From Azolla caroliniana (Eukaryota; Polypodiophyta), in the NCBI GenBank assembly GCA_043228905.1, contig JBHGNT010000013.1, positions 13,702,001-13,766,000 on the forward strand: a DNA stretch of 64,000 bases, written 5' to 3'. This document shows positions 37,304 through 49,657 of the stretch, piece by piece; position 1 is the stretch's first letter; each line of letters starts with the position of its first letter. The notes beneath the pieces are model-generated. The model saw only the letters and a list, made by a program, of their open reading frames with translations. It did no database searches and was not told where the DNA came from. The translations under genes and the position numbers were made by a program.

Positions 37304-40300
37304 TGCCCGTTTCGGTAGAGACTTTGCCCTTGCTTCTCCCCCTCAAGTGCGGCACGTCGAGATCCTGAATACCAAGCATGTCGGTAAAGTGCTACAACTT
37401 GTCCGATTCGAGCGGCTTGGTGAAGATGTCGGCAACTTGCCGATCCGTATGAACATACCGTAGGTCAACTTCACCGCTCAGGACCCGCTCACGCACGAAG
37501 TGGTAGTGCACCTCGATGTGCTTTGTGCGAGCATGGAACACAGGGTTCCTGGCGAGCTGCAGGCTGCTCATGTTGTCGCAGTAAATCGGGATCGGGGTCG
37601 GTACCTCGATCAGCAAGTCTCGCAGCAGTCGCCGAAGCCAGATGGCTTCACAAGTGGCAACGGTAGTGGCCCGGTACTCAGCCTCAATGCTTGACAAAGC
37701 CACTGTGGGTTGCTTCTTGCTGCTCCACGCAATGGCCGCGCTACCTATGGAGAACATGTATCCGGAAGTGGAGCGGCGATCAGACGCATTGCCGGCCCAG
37801 TCAACATCTGTGTAACCGACAAGCTCTTCGGGTACACCTCGCCGGTATAGCAGTCCCCGGTCCTTAGTGTTGCTGACATACCGTAATATTCGTTGCGCGC
37901 ACTGAAGATGCTCCACGATCGGCTTCTGCATGAACTGACTTACCATGCCGACCGGATAGCTGATGTCGGGTCGGGTGATGGTTAAGTAGATCAGGCTTCC
38001 GACAACCTGTCGGAACCGTTTCTCATTGCAGGCCGGTCCGAAGTTGGGACGGAGCTTCTGGTTCCGGTCCAAGGGTGTGGAGACAGGTCGGCAATCCGTC
38101 ATGCCGAACTTATACAGCATATTCAACACGTAATGTCGTTGTGACAGCAATATGCCGTCGGGGGTCCGGATCACTTCGATCCCAAGAGAATAATGAAGGT
38201 CCCCCAGGTCCTTCATTTCGAATGCGTCCGACAACTGGGACTTGACGTGGTTGATTTCGGGAAGACCCAGTCCGGTGATGACTAAATCATCCACATACAA
38301 GAGTATACATACCGGACCGTCAGAGCCTTGCCGGATGAACAACAAAGAGTCCGACTTAGAGACAGCAAACCCCAGCTTACGCAACCGGTGCGTGATCTTC
38401 GTGTTCCAAGCTCGGGGGGCTTGCTTCAAGCCGTAAAGCGACTTCTTCAGTCGGCATACCGCCGCCTTGTTCATCTCCGATTGAAATCCGGGGGGCTTAG
38501 TCATCAAGACTTCTTCTTCAAGCTTTCCTTGAAGGAAGGCGTTCTTCACATCAATCTGGTGAAGACGCCACCCCCTTGCCGCAGCAACCGCCAGTACCAC
38601 ACGAACCGTCGTCATCTTCGCCACAGGAGCGAAGGTCTCGTCATAGTCGATTCCGTGGGTCTGCGCGTATCCCTTCGCCACTAACCGGGCGTTGTACCGG
38701 TTAACAGAACCGTCGGCGTTGTACTTGACCTTGTACACCCACTTGCATCCAATTGGTTTACAGTGACGGGGAGGATCAACTAGGTCCCAAGTTTCGTTGG
38801 AATTGAGTGCCCGCATTTCTTCGCCCATAGCGGCACGCCAATTTGCGTCCTTTGCCGCTTCTGCATAGCTCTCCGGCTCAAGCACTTCTGTCACCATAGT
38901 CATGTACGCATAATGATGCGCCATGTATTCATTGTACCCGTACCGCATGACGGGATCCTTCTGGCGGGTTGATCGGCGCAATGCACCGTCACCTGATTTG
39001 AGGCCCTTCTTGGCCAGTTCGGTCTTCGTTGCCGAAGATCCGCCTTTCTCCTTTCCGGAGTCGGATACGCACCGATCCGACTCATCGTTGCCGGTTTCGA
39101 ATTCCAACATCTTCCTCTTCCCCTTCTCTTTGCGCGTGAACCGTTTCCTCGGTTCCTTGCGCGGGGAGAACCCGGCAGAGTCTCCACCACTTGCCGTCTC
39201 TTCATCCGACCGGTCCAACCGACTCAGTCGCTCGTTCGGTCCACTCAACCGTAACGATTCCGGACTCTCATCTTGAGTCCCGGCTTCATCATCCTCTGCC
39301 AGGGCTGATTCAGGCTCACTGGCCTGATCTTCCGGCATTGGGTCGGGATCGGAAGTCGGAGTCGATACGGAGTACCAGGATGACGATTCATCGAACTCGA
39401 CATCCCGGCTAACTCAGACTTCCTTCGTCCGGGGGTTATAGCACTTATACCCCTTTTGCTCTTGAGCATACCCGACTAGGATGCATTTTTCCGATTTTGC
39501 ATCCAGCTTTCTCCGCTTCTGATCCGGCACATGCACATACGCTATGCTGCCGAATATCCGAAGGTGTCTTAAGTTCGGCTTGCGCCCGAAATACAGCTCA
39601 TGAGCTGACACCTTGTCACCAATGCGGTTTTGTATGTAGACGGTCGTCCGGACCGCCTCCGATCAGTAGAACTGGGGCATGCTCTTCTCCTCCAGCATTG
39701 CCCTTGCCGCTTCGACGAGTGTCCAGTTCTTCCTTTCGGCCACACCGTTTTGCTCCGGTGTGTATCTGCAGCTGAACTCTCACCGAATTCCCTTCTACTG
39801 CAGATAACTAGTGAATTGGCTGGAAAAATATTCCTTTCCACCATCCAACCAAAGGCATTTGATCTTCCTCTCCGATTCCCATTCCACCATCTTCTGGAGG
39901 CTCTGGAAACAGTCGAAGACTTCGCTCATCCGCTCAATGAGGTAGATCCAAGTATGTCGAGTATAGTCGTCGATGAAGAAGACGAAGTATCGGCTCCCGC
40001 CAAGGCTTACACTTTGTGCCGGTCCCCACACATACGAATGGATGAGATCGAGCTTGTTATGGCTCCGGTTCCGTTCGGTGGGGAATGGAAGCCGGTGTTG
40101 CTTCCCAAGTTGGCAGGCTTCACAAATTTCGGCTCTCCGGCCGCTGAACTTCGGCAAACCGACAACGACTTGTTTCGTTTGCAGGTCTTGAAGCCTCCGG
40201 TAGTTGACGTGGCCTATCCGCTTGTGCCACAAGTCGATGTCCGACTCGACCTTCTCTCGTTTCGCGAACAGAGCGGTGCCAAAGTCATTGGTGTTGAGGA

Positions 40301-41645
40301 TAAACATGCTCCCGTCTTTGCGCCCTTGCGCAATGACTTCGCCCTCATCCTCAATGAAGCACCCGAGGTGCGTAAACCGCACCTGCATCCCCTGGTCGAC
40401 AATCTGACCAACGGACACCAGGTTCTTCGTGATTGTCAGAACGTGTAAGACGTTCATCAGCTTCCCTTTTTGTCCGACGTGGCTTAGAGGGACTTCTCTG
40501 ACGTGCACGATTGGGTGAGGAGTGTCGTCTCCGGTTTCGACTACTCCTGGTTGATCCGGTTTCTCTAGAAAGGAGAACCACTCTTTGTGGCTCGTCATGT
40601 GGTTCGACGCGCCGGAATCAACATACCACACTTCCTCCGTTTTGGAAGTGGTCTTCTTCATTGAGTTTGCCTTGTGATTCATCACCAAGGCTGGCCCCTT
40701 ACCGGCCTTTCCGGTTCCGGATCCTTCTGATCCGTTTGCGTAGTGCGAGTTTTGCCGTCCATCTTTACCGGTCTTGCCGTATCCGGATTTGTCCGAATCG
40801 GCACACTTTCTCCAGCACTCGCTTTCCCTGTGGCCTTTTTTGCCACAGTACTAGCATTCCGTAGCGGATTTGTCTTGCCGGCCTCCGGCACCGCCTTGAC
40901 TCCCCCTGCTTGTGGAAGTCTCGGAACTACTGTCGGCACGTTCATAGTGCCTCCGTTCCTGCTCTTGCCGGCCGCCTCCATTGCGTGCCGACCCACCTCT
41001 TCCACCACGCCCACGGAACCGATCCGTTCCCGTGTACAGCATTCGGCTGTCCGGGGATGCACTGGTAGATGCACCGGCGTCGTTCTCCTCTACAAGGAGC
41101 ATCGACTGTAAGTCGAAGAATGAGGGGGTATTCTCCCTTGTACACACCGTAGTCCGGAACGCTCCGAACTTGGACGCCAGGCCTCCGAGACATACCTGCA
41201 CCATCTCGTCTTCCTCTACGGTAACATTGATAGAGGCAAGCGAGTCGCAGATCTCCTTTATCCGGCCCGTGTAGTCTGCCACGGACATGTTCTTCTGTCG
41301 AACATTGCTCAACTCCTATCTGAGTTGCAGCTTCCGGGCAATGGTGCTTGCGGCGAAAACCTTTTTCAGGTTCCCCGAAGCATCCTTCGGTGTCTTGGCG
41401 TCACGGATGTGGCTGAGCAGCTGATTGCCAACACTAGACGCGAAGCAGTACATCACCCTGCTTGTCGCCTGTTCCCATACCGGGAAGTCCTTGTGTGCCG
41501 AGTCGGGCGCCGCATCATTCGCTCCTTCGACATAACTCCAGTACCCGTGTCCAAGCAGGTACTGGTGCATCTTGTAAGATCAGGATGCGTAGTTGCTCCT
41601 GTCGAGCTTCTCCACCGGGAGCGACGTAGCCATGCCTCTATCCAT
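37304..41645 (-). pseudogene. Cop5 gag-pol polyprotein, main part, stops only
   Basis: From the ATG at 41645 the whole copia polyprotein lies in one register: gag, zinc knuckle YCGKKGHRESEC (near 40840; its Trp is lost to a stop), protease WYVDSGASNHMTS (near 40610), pre-integrase DLWHKRIGHVN (near 40225), integrase core, RT with LLYVDDLVITG (near 38300) and RNase H ending near 37480 (FHARTKHIEVHYHFVRE). Nonsense codons sit at 41580-41582 (TGA), 41316-41318 (TAG), 40851-40853 (TAG), 39795-39797 (TAG), about 39780-39782 (TGA), about 39664 (TGA), 39414-39416 (TGA) and 37392-37394 (TAG); several are lost Trp codons. I found no frameshift. The frame continues through the two inserts into the C-terminal extension. 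Confidence 0.88.
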
Positions 41646-41727
41646 GTCTTCTACTGTGTCTGTTTTCGACCTGTTAGGGTTTTCTTCTCAAGAGTAAATG
41701 TCTACAGCAGAGGTTCTCAACCCTCGC

Positions 41728-41739
41728 GCTCTGATACCA
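41728..41739 (-). other. Primer-binding site of Cop5 (tRNA-Met type)
   Basis: Minus-strand TGGTATCAGAGC directly adjoining the right LTR. Confidence 0.95.
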
Positions 41740-42123
41740 TGTAAACGTAAGTGTTTGCGGAAGCGTAAAACATAGAACAACATAGAGAGAGAGTGAGAGC
41801 ACAATTTCAAAATTATATCAAGACTCTGTACACACACTGTGCTAAGTAGCACTATTTATGCAAGTCCTCTTGGGACTGACAGAAGTACCATGTACTTCAA
41901 TGCTCACACGAGCATCTGACACTTACTATGAGACTATAACTACCTAGTAGTCTATCCTATATTAGGCTTCCGATTGGACTTCCGGTTACAGATTGCACCC
42001 GGCCTCCACTGCTTGCCGGTTCGGTTGCTCACCGTCATACCGATCCATTTCGCCCGATCCGTCTCGCTTACCGGCTCCGGCTTATTTAGCCGATCCGGCT
42101 CCGGTTGAGCTTGCCGCTCAACA
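41740..42123 (-). repeat. Cop5 5' LTR
   Basis: 384 bp, plus-strand TGTAAACGTAAGTG...CCGCTCAACA; about 97% like the left copy by eye. Confidence 0.93.
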
Positions 42124-42255
42124 GTTTTTTCCCTAGTTTGGGTTTTCCACGTAAACATCCTATGTACTCTTCTCTTCATTGTGTCGTTTGTTCATTCCCG
42201 TTTTCTGTGTTTGATCCTAGCCTCGGTTGTGGCCGAGCGTTGTTAGTTCCTGTCA
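42124..42255 (+). repeat. Cop4 5' LTR, second part, with right GTTTT duplicate
   Basis: Starts with the duplicated GTTTT (42124-42128), then continues the U5 (TTTGGGTTTTCCACGTAAAC) and ends at CCTGTCA. It lacks a short segment present in the 3' LTR near 46957-46971. Confidence 0.9.
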
Positions 42256-42258
42256 AAG

Positions 42259-42270
42259 TGGTATCAGAGC
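42259..42270 (+). other. Primer-binding site of Cop4 (tRNA-Met type)
   Basis: TGGTATCAGAGC three bases after the LTR end. Confidence 0.95.
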
Positions 42271-42285
42271 AAGGCTACACAGAAA

Positions 42286-45200
42286 ATGGACGATTCGTTG
42301 GGAGGTATGTTCAAGCTCACCGGCTCCAACTATTCAGTGTGGAAGTCGAAGATGAGGGACATGCTCGTGGTTAAAGATCTTTGGTTGCCGGTTCAGTTCG
42401 GGGACAAGAGACCGGACAAAATAGACGCCACGATATGGGAGGTGATGCACATGAAGACAACGGCCTACATACGGTGCTTCATCGACATGAGCCTATACAA
42501 CAACTCCAATGAAGAGAGCAAGGTTCATGAGCTCTGGGAGAAGATTGGCATTATGTTTCAGAACAAAAATACTGTTAACCAGGTTTCAGTATTTCGGAAG
42601 CTAGTAAGACTCCAGTACCAAGATGGCTCCAGCATGGTGGAGCACATGAATGCCTTCCAGGGGCTGATCCACCAGGCAACATCATTGGAAGTACCTCTCA
42701 CCGATGAGGTACTAGCGCTACACCTACTCGGTTACCTCCCGAATAGCTGGGAGACGTTGGTTGTCACTTTGGGCAACGCCGGGCCGGAAGGGCAACAGTT
42801 ATCCCTAGCAAGAGTGAAGTCGAGCTTGCTAGATGAGGAGGCACGTCGGAAAGATAAGGATACAAGCTCCAACTCCAAAGCGCTTCTTACCGAATCGGAA
42901 TGCGGAAGACAAAGGAATCGTAGTCCCCAGTACCGGGAGAAGTCGGGGACACGGTCAAAGTCAAGGGGGAGGCCTACTTGCTTCTATTGCGGCAAGCCGG
43001 GACACTTCCAGAAGAACTGTCGGCACTTCCAAAAAGACAAGGAAACCGACGGTACCGATTCGAAGCGGACACCGAACCGGAATGGTAAAGACCGGAGGGG
43101 GCCGGACTGAAAGGGAACAACGGCAATTGCGGCAAGTGAAGAAGAGTTGATGCTCATCACTGAGGAGAGTGAGCTAAACCTTGCCGGCGACAAGATGACC
43201 TGGGTGGTCGACTCTGGAGCGTCGTTCCACCTTACCCCGGACCGGAAATGCTTCTCATCCTACTCAACCAGTGATCATGGATGTGTCCGGATGGGGAATG
43301 AAGGTACATGCCGAATTGTCGGCATAGGAGACGTGTGGTTGACAACACCAACCGGATGCAAGATGCTGCTAAAGGATGTTCGACACGTTCCGAAGGTTCG
43401 TTTGAACCTGATATCAGTCGGTTGGCTAGATGATGAAGGCTACACGGGTAGCATCCGGAACGGTGTTATGAAGTTCAACAAAGGGAGCCTGATTGTGGCT
43501 CGGGCCCGGAAGGTCTACACGTTGTAACTGATAAATGCCCGGTTATGCCCGGAAGATGTGAACGCGGCATCCGACACTACCGGTGAGCTGTGGCACAAAA
43601 GGCTGTGTCACATGAGCGAGAAGGGGATGAAGAGGCTTGCAGAAGACAACCTCATTCCAGTGAAGAACGTGCACTTGGAGAAGTGCACTGATTGTCTGGC
43701 CGGTAAGCAAAACCAGACCTCCTTCCGACCAAGGCCACCGATGAGACGTAATGCACCACTGGAGTTGGTGCATACTGATGTGTGTCAAGTGGACACGAAG
43801 TCACATGCAAGATCACAGTACTTCGTGACGTTCATAGATGACCACAGCCGGAAGCTGTGGGCCACACCATTGAAGACGAAGGATCAGGCGTTATCCGTCT
43901 TCAAAGAGCTCCACGCGAGGGTGGAAAGAGAAACCGGTCGGAAGCTAAAGGCGGTTCGAGCAGATAACGGAGGTGAATACCGGGGGCAGTTCGAGGAGTA
44001 CTGTCGCTCGAAGGGAATCCGGCTTGAATTTACCGTGCCGAAGACGCCGGAACTAAACGGGTTGGCCGAGAGGATGAACCGGACCATAATGGAGAGGGTC
44101 CGGAGCATGTTGGCTCATGCAAAATTACCCAAGACGTTATGGGCTAAGGCACTGTCGACGGCAACATATGTGATAAATTGATCACCCTCAGTACCCTTGG
44201 ATGGAGACACGCCACAGAGAGTATGGTCCGGAAAGGAAGTGTCCTACCGGCATCTGAAGGTGTTAGGGTGTCTCGTGTACGTGCATGTAGCTAAGGACCA
44301 GAGAGGAAAGTTGGATCCAAAGACCCGACCATGCATATTCCTCGGTTACGGGGACGATGAGTTCGGCTACCGAGTGTGGGACCCGGTCGACAAGAAGGTA
44401 TTCCGGAGTCGAGATATTATCTTCATGGAGGACAAGACGCTCGCCGACTGGGAGTCGAAGAAGAAGATAATGAACTTTGAGTCGACCGGTAAGGATTGAT
44501 TCTACGATGAGCGGACCCAACCGGCAAGAGACCGGTTAGCACTCGAGGAACCAGCCGATTACGGTGAGGATACCGAATCGGCAGAAGAAGAAGTAGAGGA
44601 AGCTGAAACCGGAACCGGCCAAGACCCCGAATCAGATTCGGATGAAGAATAAATGGAGGAGCCGGTTACCGAAGGCCAAAGACGGAGATATCCTCTCAGA
44701 GAGAGAAGGGCCCCCCGGAGATTTCCGGATGCAGAGCATGTGCTGCTAACCGATGAGGGGGAGCCAGAAAGCTTCGAAGAAGCGAAGGATGACACCCACA
44801 GCTGCAAATGGTTAAGTGCCATGCAGGATGAGATGGATTCCCTGCATGAGAACCATACGTACGAATTGGTGGAGTTGCCGAAAGGAAAGCGGGGACTCCG
44901 AAACAAGTGGGTGTACAAGTTGAAACTGGGAGATGCCGTCAACCCCCCGAGATACAAAGCTAGGATCGTGGTGAAGGGGTTCCACCAGAAGAAGGGCGTG
45001 GACTTCGACGAGATATTTTCCCCTGTAGTAAAAATGACCTCCATCCGGACGGTGCTGAGTATAGCGGCAAGCATGGACCTCGAGGTAGAGCAGGTAGACG
45101 TGAAGATGACATTCCTTCACGGCGACCTCGAAGAGGAGATCTACATGCAGCAACCAGAAGGTTTCGTGGAGAAAGGGAAGGAGCACCTGGTTTGCCGGTT

Positions 45201-46332
45201 GAAGAAGAGCCTGTACAGACTGAAACAGGCTCCCCGACAATGGTACCAGAAGTTCGACTCCTTCATGATCGATCAAGGGTACCACAAGACGCAGGCCAAT
45301 CACTGCGTGTTTGTGAAGAAGTTCGAAGGAGCCGACTTCCTGATACTCCTTCTGTACGTGGACGACATGTTGATCGTCGGACGGGACCAAGCCAGAATAC
45401 GGATGCTAAAGAAGGCTCTCAACCAGACCTTCTCAATGAAAGACTTGGGTCCGGCAAGACAGATGTTGGGGATGCATATCATCCGGAACCGGCCAACGAA
45501 GCAGTTGTGGCTGTCACAAGAGAAGTACGTGACAAAGGTGCTTCAGCGGTTCAACATGTTAGAAGCGAAACCGGTCGGATCGACACTTCCAACAAACTGC
45601 AGGTTATCCGGTAAGCAAAGCCCGAAGACGAAAGTAGAGAAGGATGATATGATGAAGGTTCCATATGCCTCTGCCGTCGGGAGCTTAATGTACGCAATGG
45701 TGTGTACCCGACCGGATATAGGATACGCAGTCGGAGTGGTGAGCCGGTTCATGAGCAATCCCGGCAAGGAGCACTCGAACGCGGTCAAATGGATACTCCG
45801 GTACTTGAAGGGCACTTCAAATATGTGTCTCCGATTCGGCTTCGGAAAACCTCAACTTGACAGTTTTACCGATTCGGACATGTCGGCTGATGTGGATACT
45901 AGCCGGTCTACATCCGGGTATGTAATGACATATGCGGGGGGAGCTGTTTCGTGGCAGTCGAGGCTGCAGAAGACGGTTGCGTTGTCAACCACGGAGGCGG
46001 AGTACATGGCGGCGGTGGAAGCCAGCAAGGAAATATTATGGATGAAGGACTTCATCGGAGAGCTTAGTATCTAGCAAGATGAATACCGGCTCTATTGCGA
46101 CAATCAAAGTGCCATCCACCTTGCTAAGAATGCGGCCTACCATTCCCGGACGAAGCATATCCAGTGAAGGTATCACTAGATCCGGGAAAGAGTAGATGAC
46201 TAGGAGTTCGCGCTGACGAAGATCCACACGGCCGAGAACGGGTCCGATATGTTGACCAAAGTGTTGATACCTGACAAGCTGGATGCATGTCGGAAGTGGA
46301 TTAGACTAGTAAGACATCACATGCCGGAGTGA
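42286..46332 (+). pseudogene. Cop4 gag-pol polyprotein, stops only
   Basis: One register of 1349 codons from the ATG (MDDSLGGMFKLTGSNY) to the TGA at 46330-46332. Gag with CFYCGKPGHFQKNC (near 42979), protease WVVDSGASFHLTP (43201), pre-integrase ELWHKRLCHMS (43585), integrase core starting LVHTDVC (43765), with LDFTVPKTPELNGLAERMN-like text as in Tnt1, RT with YVDDM (45355) and RNase H. Nonsense codons: 43108, 43525, 44179, 44497, 44650, 46072 and at least three more (46165-46203), but no frameshift. The last 245 bp including three of these stops are duplicated at 13043-13287. Non-autonomous at best. Confidence 0.88.
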
Positions 46333-46342
46333 AGGGGGAGTT

Positions 46343-46983
46343 TGTTGGGAAACAGGTCCCTCCGGATGGGAAGTGAGAACCGGATGACGAGTACCCGGCT
46401 ACAGAAGACCCGGTGAGAACCGGATGTGGAGTACCCGGCTACGGAAGACCCGGTGAGAACCGGATGACGTGTGCCCGGCAAGCGCCGGATGATGCAAGCC
46501 CGGTGAGGACTGCTCACCGGATGAAGGGACATATTCATAAATATGTTTTCTGAGAGTCCATCGGGGCTATATTTGTAAATAGCCAAAAAGTCATATTAGT
46601 ATAAATATGACTTAGGGCAAACTCAGAATATAGATGTTGTCGTCATTTCTTGTTGGTGGAAGATTTGAGAGTGTAACTGTGTACAGAGAGAGAGAGAGAG
46701 AGAGAGAGAGGAAGAGGTCGTTGCCTCTGTTGTAACCGCCGCCTGTGGCGAATATAGCAAGCTCGAGGTTGTTGCCTCGGTGCTTTACTGTTGTACATTG
46801 TAACATAATTATAGTTTGCAGGTTGTGGGCTGTCGTGGTTTTTTCCCTAGTTTGGGTTTTCCACGTAAACATCCTGTGTACTCTTCTCTTCACTGTGTCG
46901 TTTGTTCATTCCCGTTTTCTGTGTTTGATCCTAGCCTCGGTTGTGGCCGAGCGTTGTGCTTAGGGAGTGCGTAGTTCCTGTCA
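46343..46983 (+). repeat. Cop4 3' LTR
   Basis: 641 bp, TGTTGGGAAA...TCCTGTCA, with a longer AG run (46685-46712) and a short extra segment near the 3' end relative to the 5' copy. Confidence 0.93.
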
Positions 46984-47578
46984 CATAGAAGGCCGGAGAG
47001 GGATCCTCCAGACTAGTTCCGGAGACCTTGGCAGTTCGGCCTCCGTGGCAACGTAAGACCAAGGAGAAGGTAGGTGGCGGCGAGGGAACGAAGGTGGTGT
47101 TGACCAGCAAAGACTTAAAAGCCGGATAAAGTCCAGAATGGGGAAGGGATAATTATTATATTTTGAGAAGCGAACGGATAGACCTGGAATCGATATGCCG
47201 ATCTGGATCCGGGCCGGTTCGTGGCCAGTTCCCGGTTGGCACCTAGAGCCTGTGACCTATAAAACGACTCGGTTAGATTGTAATCAAATAACGGTTTTAT
47301 TAATGGAAGTGTTGTTGTTCTACATCTTGTTTAATCTTTGAAGCTTTAGTTAATTACCGTTCTGTGCTTAATAGAATCTATCTTACACATGTATTGTGAT
47401 CATTAACCACGCGGGTTGGTAGCCGGTTAGGAATACGTTTGTATCACGGTCTACGCCTACCTCACTTGCACCACCCTTTGGTGAAGTGTCCTAGAGGGAC
47501 ACCTTGTGTTAGGGTTAGTCTGGCCCCAAGGAGTAACAGGCGGTGGAGATCAGCGTGGAATGAGAATCGGGGGGACGT
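46984..47578. other. Filler between Cop4 and GypF3, no gene
   Basis: Begins with a copy of the GGATCCTCC...CCGGAGACCTTGGCAG module also found in 11710-13042, then AT-richer sequence with TATAAAACGA near 47259 that could be an LTR promoter fragment. No coding frame or element ends recognised. Confidence 0.4.
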
Positions 47579-48352
<774 letters not shown>

Positions 48353-48390
48353 TATTTGGTGAACCCAACGTGAAGGGCCGCAAGGGAGAA

Positions 48391-48515
48391 TGGAGTTAGA
48401 AGAAGAAGACTTCACACAACTTTTTATCGAAGTGGTGAGGGAGTTTGGGCGAGCAACAACAAGAAGGGAGATGGCGCAACAAGCGGTTTAACGAGTGGTC
48501 GAAAGAGTCGGCCGT
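48391..48515 (+). pseudogene. GypF3 gag, truncated N-terminus
   Basis: ATG at 48391 opens 33 codons (MELEEEDFTQLFIEVVREFG) before TAA near 48490; the GypF2 LTR then cuts the element at 48516. Nothing more of GypF3 is visible downstream in the window. Confidence 0.55.
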
Positions 48516-49590
48516 TGTCGTGAAGATTTTCGGCAATGGTGTGAAAATCACATAAGATGTACAAGATCAAGTGTCAATCATATAAAACAATAATAGTGAA
48601 TATACTAATTCTAAGTAAGTGTAATATCTTAGTACAAAACTTGAAGATCTTGAAGAGATGCACTTTACTACATAAGAAACGAACATCTAAGTGTCAACTT
48701 ATGTGGGTAAGAAGTTGTGAAAGGAAAATAGAAAATTGTGAGATATCCCACATAAATAGGACAAATAAGGTAGAGAAATAGTTATTATCTTTGTGTATAT
48801 GTGTGGAGTATAGAGAGTTTAAGGTAACTTGAACTAAGAGTGGAGGTGGCCTAGCCACTCATAAAGGTTTTGGCTAACCAAAACGGAACTAGACGGTAAC
48901 TGGCGATCGGTGATCCGGCGGAGCCGGCGAGCCGGCGGCGAAGTCGGTGATCCGGTGGTATCGACATCCGACGGGCCGGCGAGGCGGCGGCAACCGGCAT
49001 CCGACAACCAAATTAATAAATATATATATATATATATTACATATATATATACAAGGAAGGCAAGTAAGGATTTGAACCTTGCATCTCCTAGTTAAGAGTC
49101 TGTAGGCTTACCACTAGCCATGACATTTAGTTGAATTTATATTTCTATCATTGTACTTTTACATGTAAATTCACATACATGAGAGCTAAAAATGAGTGAC
49201 ATGGTTATCATGCACCACATGTAATACATGAGTGCCAAATGGCAAACATGCATTTTATGCATGTCTTGTACCCTCTCATGGATCATATGCATGAGAGCAT
49301 CTATAAAAGAAGGGATGAAAAAGAAGAAGGGTTAGGCTCTTTTGGTTATGAAATTAAGAAGAAGAAAATTCGTTATCGAATTGATCGTGTAACTTGTTTC
49401 TTAAATCTTAAGATAAAAGTTCAATCAATCTCTCTCAATATAGAGTTAAGCGTTTATTCTCAATTTCTCTCTTTCCCAATCTATCTTGAATTCTTCCTCA
49501 CTAAAGCTTGTATCGACTTCGAATCCTTCCGGTCCAGAACCCCGGCGGTTCCGCCTCACGATCCACGCCTAGTGACGAATCTTCACGACA
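48516..49590 (+). repeat. GypF2 5' LTR
   Basis: 1075 bp, TGTCGTGAAGATTTTC...TTCACGACA. Contains GC-rich CCGGCG repeats (48905-49005), a (TA)n run (49020-49050) and an antisense tRNA-like module (49055-49125). Confidence 0.88.
49055..49125 (-). other. tRNA-like module in GypF2 LTR, antisense
   Basis: Minus-strand A-box-like TGGCTAGTGG (49111-49120) and B-box-like GGTTCAAATC (49069-49078) with tRNA-like spacing. Confidence 0.55.
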
Positions 49591-49657
49591 TAATTAAGTG
49601 GTGAACCCGACGTGAAAGAGGTGGTAGGAAAGATCAAGTTGAGACCAATACTTGGAG

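Larger units (their letters stand above)
13778..42123 (-). mobile_element. Cop5: lineage II copia element on the minus strand, carrying GypF1 and Ota1
   Basis: Ends TGTAAACG...CTCAACA with LTRs of 379 bp (left, 3') and 384 bp (right, 5'), target duplication GTTTT, tRNA-Met primer site next to the right LTR and purine tract next to the left LTR. Removing GypF1 (with GCGC) and Ota1 (with GCCTT) leaves about 5.9 kb with one continuous reading frame from 41645 to 14151. The LTRs differ at roughly a dozen sites, so it is older than the elements inside it. Confidence 0.93.
13288..46983 (+). mobile_element. Cop4: lineage I copia element, split by Cop5 and its inserts
   Basis: After removing Cop5 (13778-42123) and one GTTTT duplicate the element is about 5.3 kb: 5' LTR (13288-13777 joined to 42129-42255), tRNA-Met primer site, one gag-pol frame (42286-46332) and 3' LTR (46343-46983). 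No target duplication flanks it (GAGTT on the left, CATAG on the right). The left LTR is preceded by a Cop4-like gene tail, so it looks like part of a tandem or recombined pair sharing one LTR. Confidence 0.85.

Noticed and set aside
39795-39797. TAG-biased stops as sign of a reassigned code
   Set aside because: Stops are a mix of TAG, TGA and TAA at residues that vary between copies (Trp, Gln, Arg, Lys, Tyr), as expected of decay.
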